Program-made: the position numbers and the translations under genes
Shown: positions 36,713 to 48,674 of the stretch, piece after piece
How the letters are laid out: every line of letters starts with the position of its first letter
Numbering within the stretch: the first letter of the stretch is position 1
Notes under the pieces: model-generated
What the model was told of the DNA's origin: nothing
Databases searched by the model: none
What the model saw: only the letters and a program-made list of their open reading frames with translations
DNA from: Acanthaster planci
Taxonomy: Eukaryota > Echinodermata > Asteroidea > Valvatida > Acanthasteridae
DNA: 64,000 nucleotides
Reading direction: 5' to 3'
Assembly (NCBI RefSeq): GCF_001949145.1
Contig: NW_019091450.1
Coordinates: forward strand, 1,893,016 to 1,957,015

Positions 36713-37037
36713 ACGTTACGCCCCAACTTACAGTAAGTCCCAACTAATACTATACTTGGGAAAGTCCCAAGTCTGTAGTGCTGCATTTGGGCTAGCCCAA
36801 CTATCGTTGACCAATGTCTGTGGAATGTCTCAAGTCAATGTGTCTCACACTTGACACATCTGTTCATCTAGCCCTATGACCAATGACATGACATTTGTAA
36901 ACAATATGACTTTGGCACATGCTGGGCACGTCATGCACACAGGACCTCTGCTGTAGTTTGGCCGGCCCAACTGTAGCACTCTAGTTGGGATGGGCCCAAC
37001 TATAGTTGGGACTGATGCTATAGTTGGGGTGTAACGT
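36713..37037. mobile_element. inverted-repeat element with CCCAACT motifs
   Basis: Ends ACGTTACGCCCCAACT and AGTTGGGGTGTAACGT are inverted, and each end carries several internal copies of GTCCCAACT or its complement. No open frame recognised. Confidence 0.6.
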
Positions 37038-38261
37038 TGAGTATGAGACTAATCCTAGAACTAGGATCAACACTAGCCATGTTTACAGTAACTCCTGCAT
37101 ACATGTACATAGCCCATTTCTGTGAAAATGACGAGTAACTTTAGTAGGACTGTGCCCACTTACATTTTACACACATCTTGTAAATTGTTTAAATCCCTCC
37201 CAAGCAAGTCATTCGTACATTTATGTGTATACTAGAATTTATAAACTTTGAAGAACTTCTTATGTGGGATTTTCAGAGATTTGTTTAAGTGTGCCACAAA
37301 TAGGGAACACTTAGCTAAATTTGTGCCAATTTCTGGATGCTGTCGTTTTTTAATTTCAGGTTTGTTAGATTTCATGGCACCAAAATTGTTCACAGAGGTG
37401 ATCAGTGACATGTATTTGAAAGGTTATAATATCATTATTTAGTTTAACTGAATGAATTCAATTTTTTCAGCAAAGAGGTTTGGCGGTGATGCATGAGGAG
37501 AGTCGAGGAAACATCGAAGAGTGGCATGTTAGAGACTCAACTTCATTAGGGCCAGGCTAGTGGACTATTCCTCTGAACACATGGCCCTACTCCTAAACTA
37601 GAAACAAGTGGAGGAAGGCTTAAACTTTGGGATAAAACTCCCCGGCCGCGAACGGTATCAGCCACATACAGGTATTTCTCAGTTGCCTCTTTAATTCACC
37701 CAGCAGTTTATCATGTTCAATTTGCCCAAATGGCAAATTCCTGACCATCATGCCTGTTGGTGAATTATTTGTGATCTCGATAACCATGATTTTGTTACAA
37801 CTGTGATTTGCTCGAGATCTTCACTGGCAGTGAACATGTACAGCTCCAGACACCAGCAGTTGTGGTAATCTCTGACAACGTTAATTACTGCACACCACAT
37901 GAGGTGCGTTGAACTAGTATCTATCATGTGTTTGAATGAATCTATTTGTAACATAAGAGTAGCTCCCCTTAGGCTTTCATGCCTATAAAAGTATGTAGTA
38001 TACCAGTGCAGTCATTGCAAAAGTTTAGGACCACTCAAAAAAAATGCATCAACCCGGAGAAAAACCAAACTTAAACCAATCAATCATGGCAACTTACATT
38101 TATTTTCAGTGTGCAACCTTTGTATCTTGGTTAAACAGCTATTTGACTACATTTCCATGATTTGAAATGTTAACGGTCTTATTTTTAGTGTGCCCTCCTT
38201 TTTTCTGACTACTTTTTTTACCCATGTTGCCTTACAGACAACATATCGTACAAGATGGCAT

Positions 38262-38430
38262 TTCAGGCAATTCATGGTGGAAGACAGCAATAGGTGGAAA
38301 GTCTTGCAGTAGCACCATGCGAAGGAAAATATCTCTTATGAGTATGTGTGGTTCTGAAAGGAACCACGAGTATACTCAATTTTTTGGCCTGTGTGCACTG
38401 TCCGTTGTCAGGAGACTGCAGAGATGCTGA
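38262..38430 (+). repeat. interspersed hairpin-like repeat, copy 3
   Basis: Shares GTAGCACCATGCGAAGGAAA and ATCTCTTATGAGTATGTGTG with copy 1 at 92-312, and TCAGGAGACTGCAGAG with copy 2 at about 8780. Confidence 0.6.
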
Positions 38431-40233
38431 AGATGGAGCTGTTTATATAAGGTGACTGGATGCAGGATGCAGTCAACTTACATGTCATATATTGTTCCAC
38501 ATAATGCAGTGTGGTTTTCTGCTCGAGTCCTGTCTGCTAGAGTCAGTGATTGAAGTCTGAGTGTACATGTACATGTATTCTTATAAGTTCTGTTTGACAC
38601 ACTGTGCTGGTGAATACTAAAAAAGCCGGATCATTGTGGACGTTGTGACTTGTCACAGCTGGCACTGTGACTCAGCCATCCCATGCTTCATTTTGTAGAA
38701 ATTAGGTGCACTCAATCCAACAAATTGTTTTGTTATGATGGTCATTTGAAGTTCAAGACTGCAGCCTGGCTTCATGTACATTGAGCACAGCAGTAAAGAA
38801 GTATAAAGTTTGGGCTGATCTGTGATTCCACATTCCCCCCAGCTCTTAATTCTTATCTAATTTTTCAGTTTGGTCATTTTTTTATTTTTCAGTTCGGTCA
38901 TTTTTTTAAAGGGTTGATCAGGTTTTTGTTTTTTATACTTACATGTAGAATTGGTGTGTGAGTCCATATCGATTCAGTTCCCTGCAACTTTGCCATTGAA
39001 GATTCTTCACTTAGTGTGAGTTTCTCTTATTGTAGTGGCTTGCTATTTTTCCAGGTTTGCTTTGAAATAGAATGCACCCTATGCACCTGCATTGCATTGG
39101 CACACTATGATGCTGGACACCACTCCTGCATACACACCTAGCAGCTGGCAATCAGGTAAGAGATGACTGGACGATGGAGACATGTAAGTCTAAATATGAC
39201 ATCATGGTCATGCACATGTACATGTAATTGACACCTGCTAACCCTTCTGATTTGATCGCAATTAGGCAGCTGTGGTGGCTTCACCCTCCACCCATGAAAG
39301 GGAAAAAAGAGGGGAACAATGTTTTTGAGGAGGGGTCTGTGTGGGGTGGGAAGCAGTGGAAGGTGTTATGTCACTGTGTGTGTGGGGGGGGGGGGAGATA
39401 ACGTTTCCCCTCCCTTATAGGGTCAGGAACATCAGGCATAAATTGAATAATGTGTCTGCTTCAGCCGAAAATCTTTCATCATTTAAAATAGAGTTGAAGT
39501 TACTTAGTGCAGCCATCAAACAAATGTACAGTTCTGTGTTAATTTCTGTCGTCTTAGAGAACTAAATTAAAAACTAAAGAGACTGCACATTGCCGGACAG
39601 ATGTTATACTCTTTGTAGAGTAATGTAGACATGATGACAAATATTTCTGGCTGGGAGCGTACATGTAACTGACAATAAACCTGTCGTAGTATATAATTTC
39701 CCCCAAAATTTGCCGATGAAAGCCACAATTTGGAATCTTTGAATGGTCTTTTGAAGCTCCTTAAAAATAACACAAAAATGAATATTGGTCTTGTAAAAAG
39801 AAAATTGTTTATATGGGTGAATTATTTAAATCATTTTATGATTATTTTAATTTCACAGATCAAGCCCCTTATTGTGACACTATCTGCTCTTGGAACATTG
39901 ATGGAGGTCCAAGCAAGACGGTCAGATTGTGGAATCAAAGAGAAGTTTAATTCAAGGGGTTAAAGGGTTACAGAAAGAGAAAACATTTAGTTCGCAGGAA
40001 GTATTTCAAAATATTCCAAACAATTAATGGGGTAAACATTTAATTTCTGATGTTTTGGAAATGGTTATGTATTCATTGTTAGTTTGAAATATTTCACGTG
40101 AACTGAATGTTTTTTATTTCTGTAACCCTTAAAAAAATGGTGAAAACTGCATGTATCACTTTGCAAGGACTGACCTTAACCCTAACCTCGCCAGATGCAG
40201 CATACTGCAGCACATGTAAAAGTCTGATGCACT

Positions 40234-40874
40234 ATAGCCTTGTTCCCATTGGACTTTATCTTCTGTGGGCTCGCGGAAACTTACTGTGACATTCCTTCAT
40301 GTCAGTCTACCGCACATTGCCATGTGGACTGTTTTTAACCCAAAGGAATGTTTGTTCTCTGTGTTAGGCCTAATAAGACCAGCTGATTACATTGCCTGCA
40401 CTGTACAAATCATGTTGAAATTGGCAAAATCTGACAAAAACAAAGATAAAATCAGAGGAATTTGGCCAAATCTGCCACAAAGACAACAAACTCGTACGGG
40501 AAAAGCCCCGTACGTCATGTGTGTACAGCTTTATCCGGACACGCTTCACTGTGTGTGCGCAGCATGCTGCTGTACTGTTCACACGGAGCTGGAGACTCGG
40601 AACCATACAACCATTTACTCTGTGTATATGTTTAGCGTGGTCACAGTCAATCTACACTGTATAGGAACTGTTCCTATTGGACTTTTTTGCACCTTGCTAA
40701 CTTACCGTGGCTGCGTGGAAATCTTCTGCGCCCCTTTTTGGCCCGTTAGTTTTACATCGCGATTGCAGTAAGTTGACAGGGACATTGGTTTACCGTTTGT
40801 TCCCATTTAATTTTGTAATTCTACAGGAAAGTCACGGTAAGTTAACCACAAAAGTCCAATGGGCACACGCTTTT
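40234..40874. mobile_element. non-autonomous DNA transposon with 9-bp target duplication
   Basis: The direct 9-mer TGATGCACT flanks it at 40225-40233 and 40875-40883. Inside are inverted ends carrying CCCATTGGACTTT and AAAGTCCAATGGG, then AACTTAC.GTGAC. A third copy of the terminal motif (CCTATTGGACTTTT) lies at about 40670. The open frame at 40265-40771 shows no transposase domain. The 9-bp duplication would suit a MULE-like element, but that is inference. Confidence 0.6.
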
Positions 40875-42780
40875 TGATGCACTGGACAATCAACAGCTGC
40901 CAAACAAACTGGTCATGTTGAGACAATGGGAGCTAGTCTCACTGAACACTGCCACTCACGGTTAGATCTTGTGGTGACTGACAACCACAGACGCCCAGGC
41001 TGTTTGGCCTTGGGGAGAGCTGACCTGTAGGATCTTGTTACACTGGGCAAGCAAATGACTTTGACAAATGATGCAGACTGATGTGTCTGGCAGGGTTTCT
41101 AGCCAAACAACCGCGAACAGTCTGGGTTATATATTGTGCTTGTTTAAATTATGAAAATGGCTTTGGAATCATTCGTTTTAATTGACAGAAATGAGGCCTT
41201 TCTATTTCTCCAGTCCAGTTAACTTTTTCTTTATTGTTAGGGCACTTGTTGGCAAGTGGATAGAAGCAGAGATGGTAGTGAGAGTGGAAGAAATGTGCTG
41301 TCCATCCAGGAGAAGTCTGTCTTCTGCAGTGACTGTAAGTTGTCTTTTTAAGAGTTGAAGATGATGTTGAGGCCATACATTGATGTCACAGACACACGCA
41401 CAAAGTAACATCAAGGCAATATTGAAAATTTCAAATATAGACATTCAAGCCAATAGAGGTCCTAAGATATATTACCTGAACCAAATCACTTTCAGGTTTG
41501 AAAACTTAACAATCAACATTTTGCAGTTAGCTGTGTGTGTTCCATTGCCCTGAAAGAACCAGGAGTAGATAGAATCAAGCCTTCAGGAGTTTTTCAGTAA
41601 CTCTTTTGTGGTCTTTTTGACACCAATTCTGTGAAAATTGCACATGCTAGCAGCTGGATTTCAACCTCCAGTCCTATGATTGGAAACCATAGACGCTCAC
41701 CACTTGGTCACATGAAAGAGGTCAGCCATACTTTTCTATTTTTTTTACAAGCCAAGCCTTTAATTTCATATAGCAGCTTTTTACAGTCACTTTGACAGCC
41801 ATTTTGTGAAATGACATGTACTGTTCTTATGCAGTATCCACTTTCCTGAAACAGATCAACCAAAAAAAAAGTACCTGCACATTCAACCGGTGTGCTGAGT
41901 GCACACAGTGGCTGGTACGCTTGTAGCCTTCAACTTTAAATGACCGTATCAACTATAAGTTTTGTGTCAGATTGATTTAAGACTCCGCATCTGTATTGAT
42001 AAGGAATGTTTTACATGCACGGCGAGTGTTGAAAAAAAATTGGGCTTGGGAAGGGCAAGATCTCGGCTGTGAGATGATACAAAATAATGCTGCAACTTCT
42101 GGGTTAACACTGGAATAAAATTGACAGAACTTGATGACATTGATTGGTTTCTCCTAGGAATCCTAGCAGGAGGAATGTCCGTTGTGCTTGCTACGTCAGA
42201 GGCTCTGTTGTGAAATGCTGACCAACCGCAGAGGGCGCTATTACCATTCCATGAAGCCACTACATCACACAATGGTAATGGAAAAAGAAACAAAAAGAAC
42301 TGAACACTGCCTTAATCGCACAATAGTAATGGAAAGAGGGAAAAAAAGAACTGAATGCTGCCTGAATTCCCTGATTTACATCACAGCAGGAGCGCCCCCA
42401 CTCATCCAGAAAAGCTGACAAATTTTACTGTTTTTAGCAAGAGACCGAAAAATGTGACATTCTACTGAAAAATTCAGAGGACCTGACGTTTCAACCTAGG
42501 AAAATCTTGCTCTAAGTTATGTGTTCAAGTTTCAACCAACACAGTTGAATTGTTAGTAGCATACATGATGTAAAACTGAACATAATACAGAAAGGTTTGC
42601 AAATAAATGTTTGACCTAAAATATACTGAAATACATGCAAGGTTGAATATATTTTGTCTTTTAACATTGAAATTTCTGCTTTTGTTATTTAAATACATGT
42701 AAATGTGCCCTCTGACCTTTTTTAAATTGCGCAATCCTAACCTTTAAATATAAGTTCCGAATTCTTATCTATCAAGAGGC

Positions 42781-42858
42781 AATTGGCCTGGTGGTTAGCT
42801 AGCTGGCTGCCAGGCCAGGGGATCCCGGTTCAAATCCTGGGGTCCCCGGAAAAGGAGG
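42781..42858 (+). repeat. tRNA-like SINE head truncated by the assembly gap
   Basis: Contains GGTGGTTAGC (A-box-like) and GGTTCAAATCC (B box) with paired GGGGATCC/GGGGTCCCC-like text. It is a different tRNA-derived family from the 6744 and 44025 copies. It runs into Ns at 42859. Confidence 0.5.
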
Positions 42859-43408
42859 NNNNNNNNNNNNNNNNNNNNNNNNNNNNNNNNNNNNNNNNNN
42901 NNNNNNNNNNNNNNNNNNNNNNNNNNNNNNNNNNNNNNNNNNNNNNNNNNNNNNNNNNNNNNNNNNNNNNNNNNNNNNNNNNNNNNNNNNNNNNNNNNNN
43001 NNNNNNNNNNNNNNNNNNNNNNNNNNNNNNNNNNNNNNNNNNNNNNNNNNNNNNNNNNNNNNNNNNNNNNNNNNNNNNNNNNNNNNNNNNNNNNNNNNNN
43101 NNNNNNNNNNNNNNNNNNNNNNNNNNNNNNNNNNNNNNNNNNNNNNNNNNNNNNNNNNNNNNNNNNNNNNNNNNNNNNNNNNNNNNNNNNNNNNNNNNNN
43201 NNNNNNNNNNNNNNNNNNNNNNNNNNNNNNNNNNNNNNNNNNNNNNNNNNNNNNNNNNNNNNNNNNNNNNNNNNNNNNNNNNNNNNNNNNNNNNNNNNNN
43301 NNNNNNNNNNNNNNNNNNNNNNNNNNNNNNNNNNNNNNNNNNNNNNNNNNNNNNNNNNNNNNNNNNNNNNNNNNNNNNNNNNNNNNNNNNNNNNNNNNNN
43401 NNNNNNNN
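42859..43408. other. assembly gap
   Basis: 550 Ns. Open frames drawn across it are artefacts. The gap abuts a SINE, a common cause of assembly breaks. Confidence 1.
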
Positions 43409-43608
43409 CGAACATTTATTTCACTTGCAAACAAAAGTTAACTGGTTAATGCAATTAATGATGATTGTGTTACATACACATAAAGCATTTTTGCCAGGTA
43501 ATTTTTCAAATGAAACAAATTTCATGTCAGTGCTAAAAGGTCTTTAGAATGCAACTAAAAGGTGTTTGATGAAAAATAACATTTTTAGACATTAATTTGG
43601 GAAATAGA

Positions 43609-43882
43609 ATTGGTTAAAATTTAAACGTGTTGGCTGCAAAAAACTAGTTTTATGACTAAAATATAAAAACTCTTTGAATCAAATATTTCTTTCGTGCACA
43701 GACAAAGGCCTTAAAGTGTTTTACAAAAATTACATTTTTGCAGTAATTGGTTAAAATTTAAACATGTTGGCTGCAAAAAAAATAGTTTTATGACTAAAAA
43801 ATAGAAACTTTTGAATCAAATATTTCTTTCATGCACAGAGTAAAGCCCTTAAAGTGTTTTCAAAAATTACATTTTTGCAGTA
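43609..43882. repeat. tandem duplication, period 137 bp
   Basis: Two copies starting ATTGGTTAAAATTTAAAC at 43609 and 43746, about 90 percent alike by eye, ending TTACATTTTTGCAGTA. Confidence 0.8.
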
Positions 43883-44024
43883 ATGACCTTTCAGCACTGA
43901 GCCAACAATTTGCAACGTGCAGTTTTGTGATAATTTTAAGTGAAAGACTTTTTTCTAATTCTCAGGTAATGTGGATGTACAACTTGGAAAATACAAAATG
44001 CACATAGAATTTTGTCCATGGAAA

Positions 44025-44122
44025 AACTTGAAAAAGATGAATAAAGAAATTGACTGGAGCAGGATTTGAACCTGTGGCCTCTGGAATACCGCTAGTGCTC
44101 TACCAACTGAGCTATCCAGCTC
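44025..44122 (-). repeat. tRNA-derived SINE, copy 2
   Basis: On the - strand it reads AGCTGGATAGCTCAGTTGG (A box), a B box GGTTCAAATCCTG, and the tail TCAATTTCTTTATTCATC, matching the copy at 6744-6840 head and tail. Acceptor stem pairing is poor, so not a true tRNA gene. Confidence 0.65.
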
Positions 44123-45058
44123 TATGTCAGTGGTTCTTCCCATTTGTCAATATCTCTGTTCGGGGGGGGCAAACTTGTTAAAAGTTAGGTTCAAAACAGC
44201 TGCTTGGTTGACCAAACAATGCTGGTAGTTTGGTTGCCTGAATGGAAACACCATTCAATTGTTAAAAGCATGCAATAGTTACAAGCTTTTAGAAGTATCA
44301 ATGTGTCTAGAGTCTTTCCAAATGGTAATTATTTGCCAATTTTAAAATACATGTATAGCATCTTGATAACTTGTAATGTAAATATGAATATTTTTAAATG
44401 TGCATTAATATGAATCAATGCGTTATGATGAAAAGAAACAAATTAAAGGTGAACAACAGTCTGTCTTCAAAAGCAAACTGACCCAACTGTCTTCAGTTTA
44501 CAGATTACATGTACCTCTTGAATCATGACTAAGATAGATGTACATGCCAGTACCAGTACAGTACAATGCCACTTACTATTCAGTATATGGAACATGCCTC
44601 TTGGCGCTTAAATTTTTAGCACACATTTACTGAACATCACAAATGTTCTTTAAATTAAAGAGAAAAAATTAGGAAAAAATTAAGATGTCAATAAACTCTG
44701 AAATTGAAACAGCCGTGTTATAGCCCATAGCAAAACAAGCAGCCACACAAACAAGAACACACCTGTATGTACATGTGTGTAAGAACTGACATTTCAAAAT
44801 AGGAAGAGCACCTTCTTCTGCAAATGGCACCCTCTCTGTTTTGGCAAGTAGTGCCCTCTTTTGCCAGGACTAGTTTCCCGCTTTTTTATGGAAATTGGAA
44901 CACATGATCTAGATTTTTAGGCCTATGAAAATGCAACAATTCGAGCAGTACCAATGAAATCGCAAAAGTTGGGGAGGCATGCTACACCAAGCATTGTGTA
45001 TGGACCCTGCCCTGTTCATTATAGCAGCATTATTGTACTGAATACCGGTACCAATATA

Positions 45059-46228
45059 CACTACTCAAAAAAATCAAAGGATCAGACGTAAATTTGTCTT
45101 TAAAAATTTCAGCCAGGTGTGTATCTCATTGACTTTACTTATTGTACACTGAAGCTCATGTTCATGCTTGGTTGAGCACCATAGAATGTGATGAGACAAT
45201 GTAATTGGTTAGTTGCATTTCAGAGCCCAATTAGCTGGAAGGGTCAAAAGCATTGGGCAATGTGTATTGCTCAGGTATTGCACAACTTCAAAATGGCCAC
45301 CTTTCATTCTCTTTGCACATAAATTAAGGATGGGATGACTCTGAGGCAAGGAGATGAGAGACTGGGAGTGTCTTGGGGGGGGTACAATGCCATGATTGAG
45401 AATGGTTAGTACAACCCTATTGTGGTACAATGACGTACACGTACAAGTGTCTCACTTCAGGACATTTTGAGAAAAGGTGACTGAAACATTGGACCTTTTA
45501 CCACTTTGTGTTTAGGTTTTGGAAAACTGTGAAGCTGTTTTTTTTAAATGTCCTGACAACCACTAATGTGATTTTTTTTATCAACCATCATTGTAAAAAT
45601 ATGTGATTTAGGGGAAGATTTGCAAACATACAAAGTCAGCCATTGCACTACTTTACTAAGTAAGGGGTCTCAACCGTTACATGCAATTTTTTCATGTACG
45701 TGAACGTGTACATACATCTTCCAAGTGCTTATTTTCTGAGATTCAGAATCACAAATAGTGCCCTCACATTACCAGGATATACTATGAACAGCGCCCTCGT
45801 ATTACTGAGGTATCATTCCAACTCATAAACAGCGCCCTCATATTACTGTGATATCATTCTAACTCATAAACAGCGCCCTCCTATTACTGTGATATCATTC
45901 TACCTCATAAACAGCGCCCTCATATTACTGTGATATTCTGAATCATAAACAGCGCCCTCATATTACTGTGATATTATTCTAACTCATAAACAGCGCCCTC
46001 GTATTACTAAGGTATCATTCTAACTCATAAACAGCGCCCTCATATTTCTTCGTTAAAACTCAGTTTTTTATACATCATTACAAGGCTGTAAAGGACCTGG
46101 ACAAGAAGCTGGCCAAAGTTTCTTGTTTTGATGCCATAAAATAGCCAAATTAAATGACACTCATTGTTTGCGATGTGAATACCGTTTGGTTAAATTATTA
46201 AACACCACATATGATCCTTTGAGTAGTG
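45059..46228. mobile_element. TA-flanked inverted-repeat element containing a minisatellite
   Basis: Terminal inverted repeats CACTACTCAAA...AAAGGATCA and TGATCCTTTGAGTAGTG, flanked by TA on each side. This is the organisation of Tc1/mariner-type non-autonomous elements. The open frames inside are short and show no transposase. The tandem array at 45754-46047 lies inside. Confidence 0.65.
45754..46047. repeat. minisatellite, about 8 copies of a 38-42 bp unit
   Basis: Unit CAGCGCCCTCATATTACTGT followed by GATATCATTCTAACTCATAAA. Copies differ at a few positions and in length. Confidence 0.85.
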
Positions 46229-46239
46229 TACAAATGCAG

Positions 46240-48674
46240 ACAGACTTGCTCCATCCTAAGGTGGAAGCAAGCAACTGCATCTCTGAGAAGATTAATTGTC
46301 CTTTCCTTGCCTTTTTGTGAATCGTCGCCTAAGATTCTGATGAGGATCCCTCATGCAATCTTGGAAACCATTCCTCCTCAGTGATGGAGGCGAGGACTGG
46401 CATCTATTCAAGTACCTTCCTCTCCTTGACATTCTCATGAATCATCTTTGTGAAGTCTCATAGAATCTTGTCCTCCATCTTCCTTCTCTCCACTTTGAAG
46501 GAAGCGAGGGCGTTCTTGTCATCAGCATCATGGTCTGCTTCTCCTGGGGCGTACCCACAGCTTTCATATGAGGTGGTTGGGGAAGAAATGAATCACAAAA
46601 GAAACTAAGTTGGAGCAAAAACTGAGACAAAGAAGGATCCTTATATGCTTCTTATTTTTACGCCTTTTATTGCATTAAAATACTGTTAGTTTTCATCCAT
46701 TTTCATGTCAGAAAATGAACTATGACAAGAGGATTCCTTTGACACTACACTGCTGACCCATTTCTAATGAAACTTCTGAAAATTTGTGATTTGTAATCTT
46801 TGTTAAAAATATTGTTCCAGGTACCCCTTCAGGGTTTACTGAATCAAAAAGTGACACTTAAAATTGTCTTTCCCTTTCCTAACAAGTGAGGGCGCTGTTT
46901 TACTGCAATGTTGATCAGGGAAGGCCATAAACCTAAAATATCTATGGACCAGCAGCTCCAACAGAAATCAACGATTGATCTCGAAAGTGTGGGCAAAAGT
47001 ATTTCAACAATCTGCACCAGTCTATTAAGCTGGATACAAATTGGAAATTTCGGATGGTGACTAAAAATACTGTTAACTTAAGTGTTTACAACATGGTCCC
47101 TTTTTGTATTTTGGTTCAATATTTGCCAAAATTAAGGTAGATCCTTCTTTAAATAAGAGCTGTGAACACTTAAAATTTTGTCCATATTCACTTCTCACCT
47201 TCCAAAAGCCTGAACTCATCCCCATAATGAATGTCATTTTAATTTTTAGACTTTATTTTTGAAATGTTTTGGAAACAGTTCTCAGTGCCCAATCAGATAA
47301 AACTTGAGAAAATATGCTTAATTTGCTTTTCAGAGTATTCACTTAACAGGGATGTCAGGAATTTATCTGAATTTCACATAACGTGCACCTTGGCTTCTAC
47401 TAATGACTTGTAATAATGGGCAATATTACGAGGAAGAAAAATTGAACTGTGCAGGGTTAGAACTTAAAGACCAAAAGGGTCAAATAACATTTGATGGACA
47501 ATTGCCACAGTTGCCCCCAATCCATCTTCTTTGATGTAGAGCAGTGCTGCACAGCAAATCATGAAACCCCAGGGGACAAGGCAGCCATTTGCTCATAGTT
47601 ATTGAAAATGGACACTTGTCCACCATTTGTCCCAGACGAATTTTGAGACGACTCCTTACCTGTGTTACTTATGACGTAATCTGCTTCTTCACTTTGGCAA
47701 TTTCATCGGTCAGTCCACTTGCACCATGACGCTAGCCAGCCTCAATGTTCATGTAGGCAGCCATGGCAGCGCATTCACCTAGCAATGACGGAGGTCTTCC
47801 CAAATCTAAACACAGGGAAAAATGATAAAAAACAACCAGAATAGGTCACCTAAGATTTTTCAGTCACACTGAGATGATAATTTCTTCCCCTCATGAGCAA
47901 AACATCCATTTTTCAACCTATCACCTCTTTATTGTGGGTTGCTGTTAAATCTCTAAAACCATACAGTGCTGGGAAGTGCAGGGAGTAACAGGCTGGGTGG
48001 GGTCAGGACCCAATTTGACAGAGCTTCTTAACACAGAAGAAAAATTGTGCTAACTTCAGCAGAAAAATGTGCTAACCTTGAGCACTATTTCATGGCAGTT
48101 AAACACTTTACTACTGTTTAATTCTGTGTGGTTGGGGAAGGTTAGGGTTAAAGAGCTGGGGGGAGGGGCTAGGGAATCTACCCCCCTTTAACATATTTTC
48201 CAATATTATCAAGGTGCATATTTTCAAGAATCCTTTTGGAGTTTTTTTAATAACTCTTTTTGGTCATTCTGACACCATTTTTTTGAAAATCCAACATACC
48301 GTTCTCGCACAGCACCTTTTTTCTGAGAGAGGTCAACCAAGAATGTATACGTTTCCGCTGCTTTTCCAAGTGACTGTCTAACCATATGACAGATTGAGAT
48401 AAAACTATTTGTATTGAGAAGGAAAATAGGGCCAAATTTACCTGTAAAAATTGATTTCTTCAAAGATGGTAAATATGTCTGACAAGTGGCAGCTTTTCTA
48501 GCAGCTGTTTTCTCCATCCACTGTTCTTGCTCCTCGTCACTGTCAGTGGCTGTCACTTGGGTCCTCACTGGAACTTGAGTCTCTCTTGAGCCCACTTCTT
48601 GAGAAGAACAAAAAGGAGATAAACTACTGATGTCATCACCGACTCTGGTGTTAACTTCTCTTAGTGGCTTCCTC
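46240..48674 (-). pseudogene. fragments of an unrecognised, apparently decayed gene
   Basis: Two exon-like blocks with good splice sites lie on the - strand. Block 48442-48674 (acceptor TTTTCATTGTAG, donor GTAAAT) reads KPLREVNTRVGDDISSL ... TDSDEEQEQWMEKTAARKA ... YLPSLKKSIFT. Block 47660-47805 (donor GTAAGG) reads LGRPPSLLGECAAMAAYMN then IEAG, a TAG stop, and the same frame resumes GLTDEIAKVKKQITS. A third block near 46450-46560 reads EADHDADDKNALASFKVERR then KMEDKIL, stop, DFTKMIHENVKERK. The in-frame stops inside coding-like text argue for a pseudogene. I do not recognise the family. It may be transposon-derived. Confidence 0.4.

Larger units (their letters stand above)
34673..42780. 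other. gene-poor stretch upstream of the adhesion GPCR
   Basis: Apart from the elements listed separately, I see no exon I can defend. The missing 5' exons of the - strand receptor should be here or further upstream. Confidence 0.5.

Noticed and set aside
40265-40771. 168-residue open frame
   Set aside because: It lies wholly inside a transposon-like element and shows no transposase or other domain.
41383-41444. Possible signal-peptide first exon of the adhesion GPCR (- strand, MSIFEIFNIALMLLCACVC)
   Set aside because: The hydrophobic start is plausible, but the candidate donors give an uncertain phase and it is 6.7 kb from the next exon. Not enough to claim.
42783-43547. Long open frames across 42783-43547 on both strands
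   Set aside because: They run through 550 Ns and are artefacts of the gap.
44025-44122. Functional tRNA gene
   Set aside because: A and B boxes are present, but the acceptor stem does not pair and a SINE tail follows.
45754-46047. CRISPR-like array of repeats
   Set aside because: Adjacent near-identical 38-42 bp units with no unique spacers, in a eukaryotic genome: a minisatellite.
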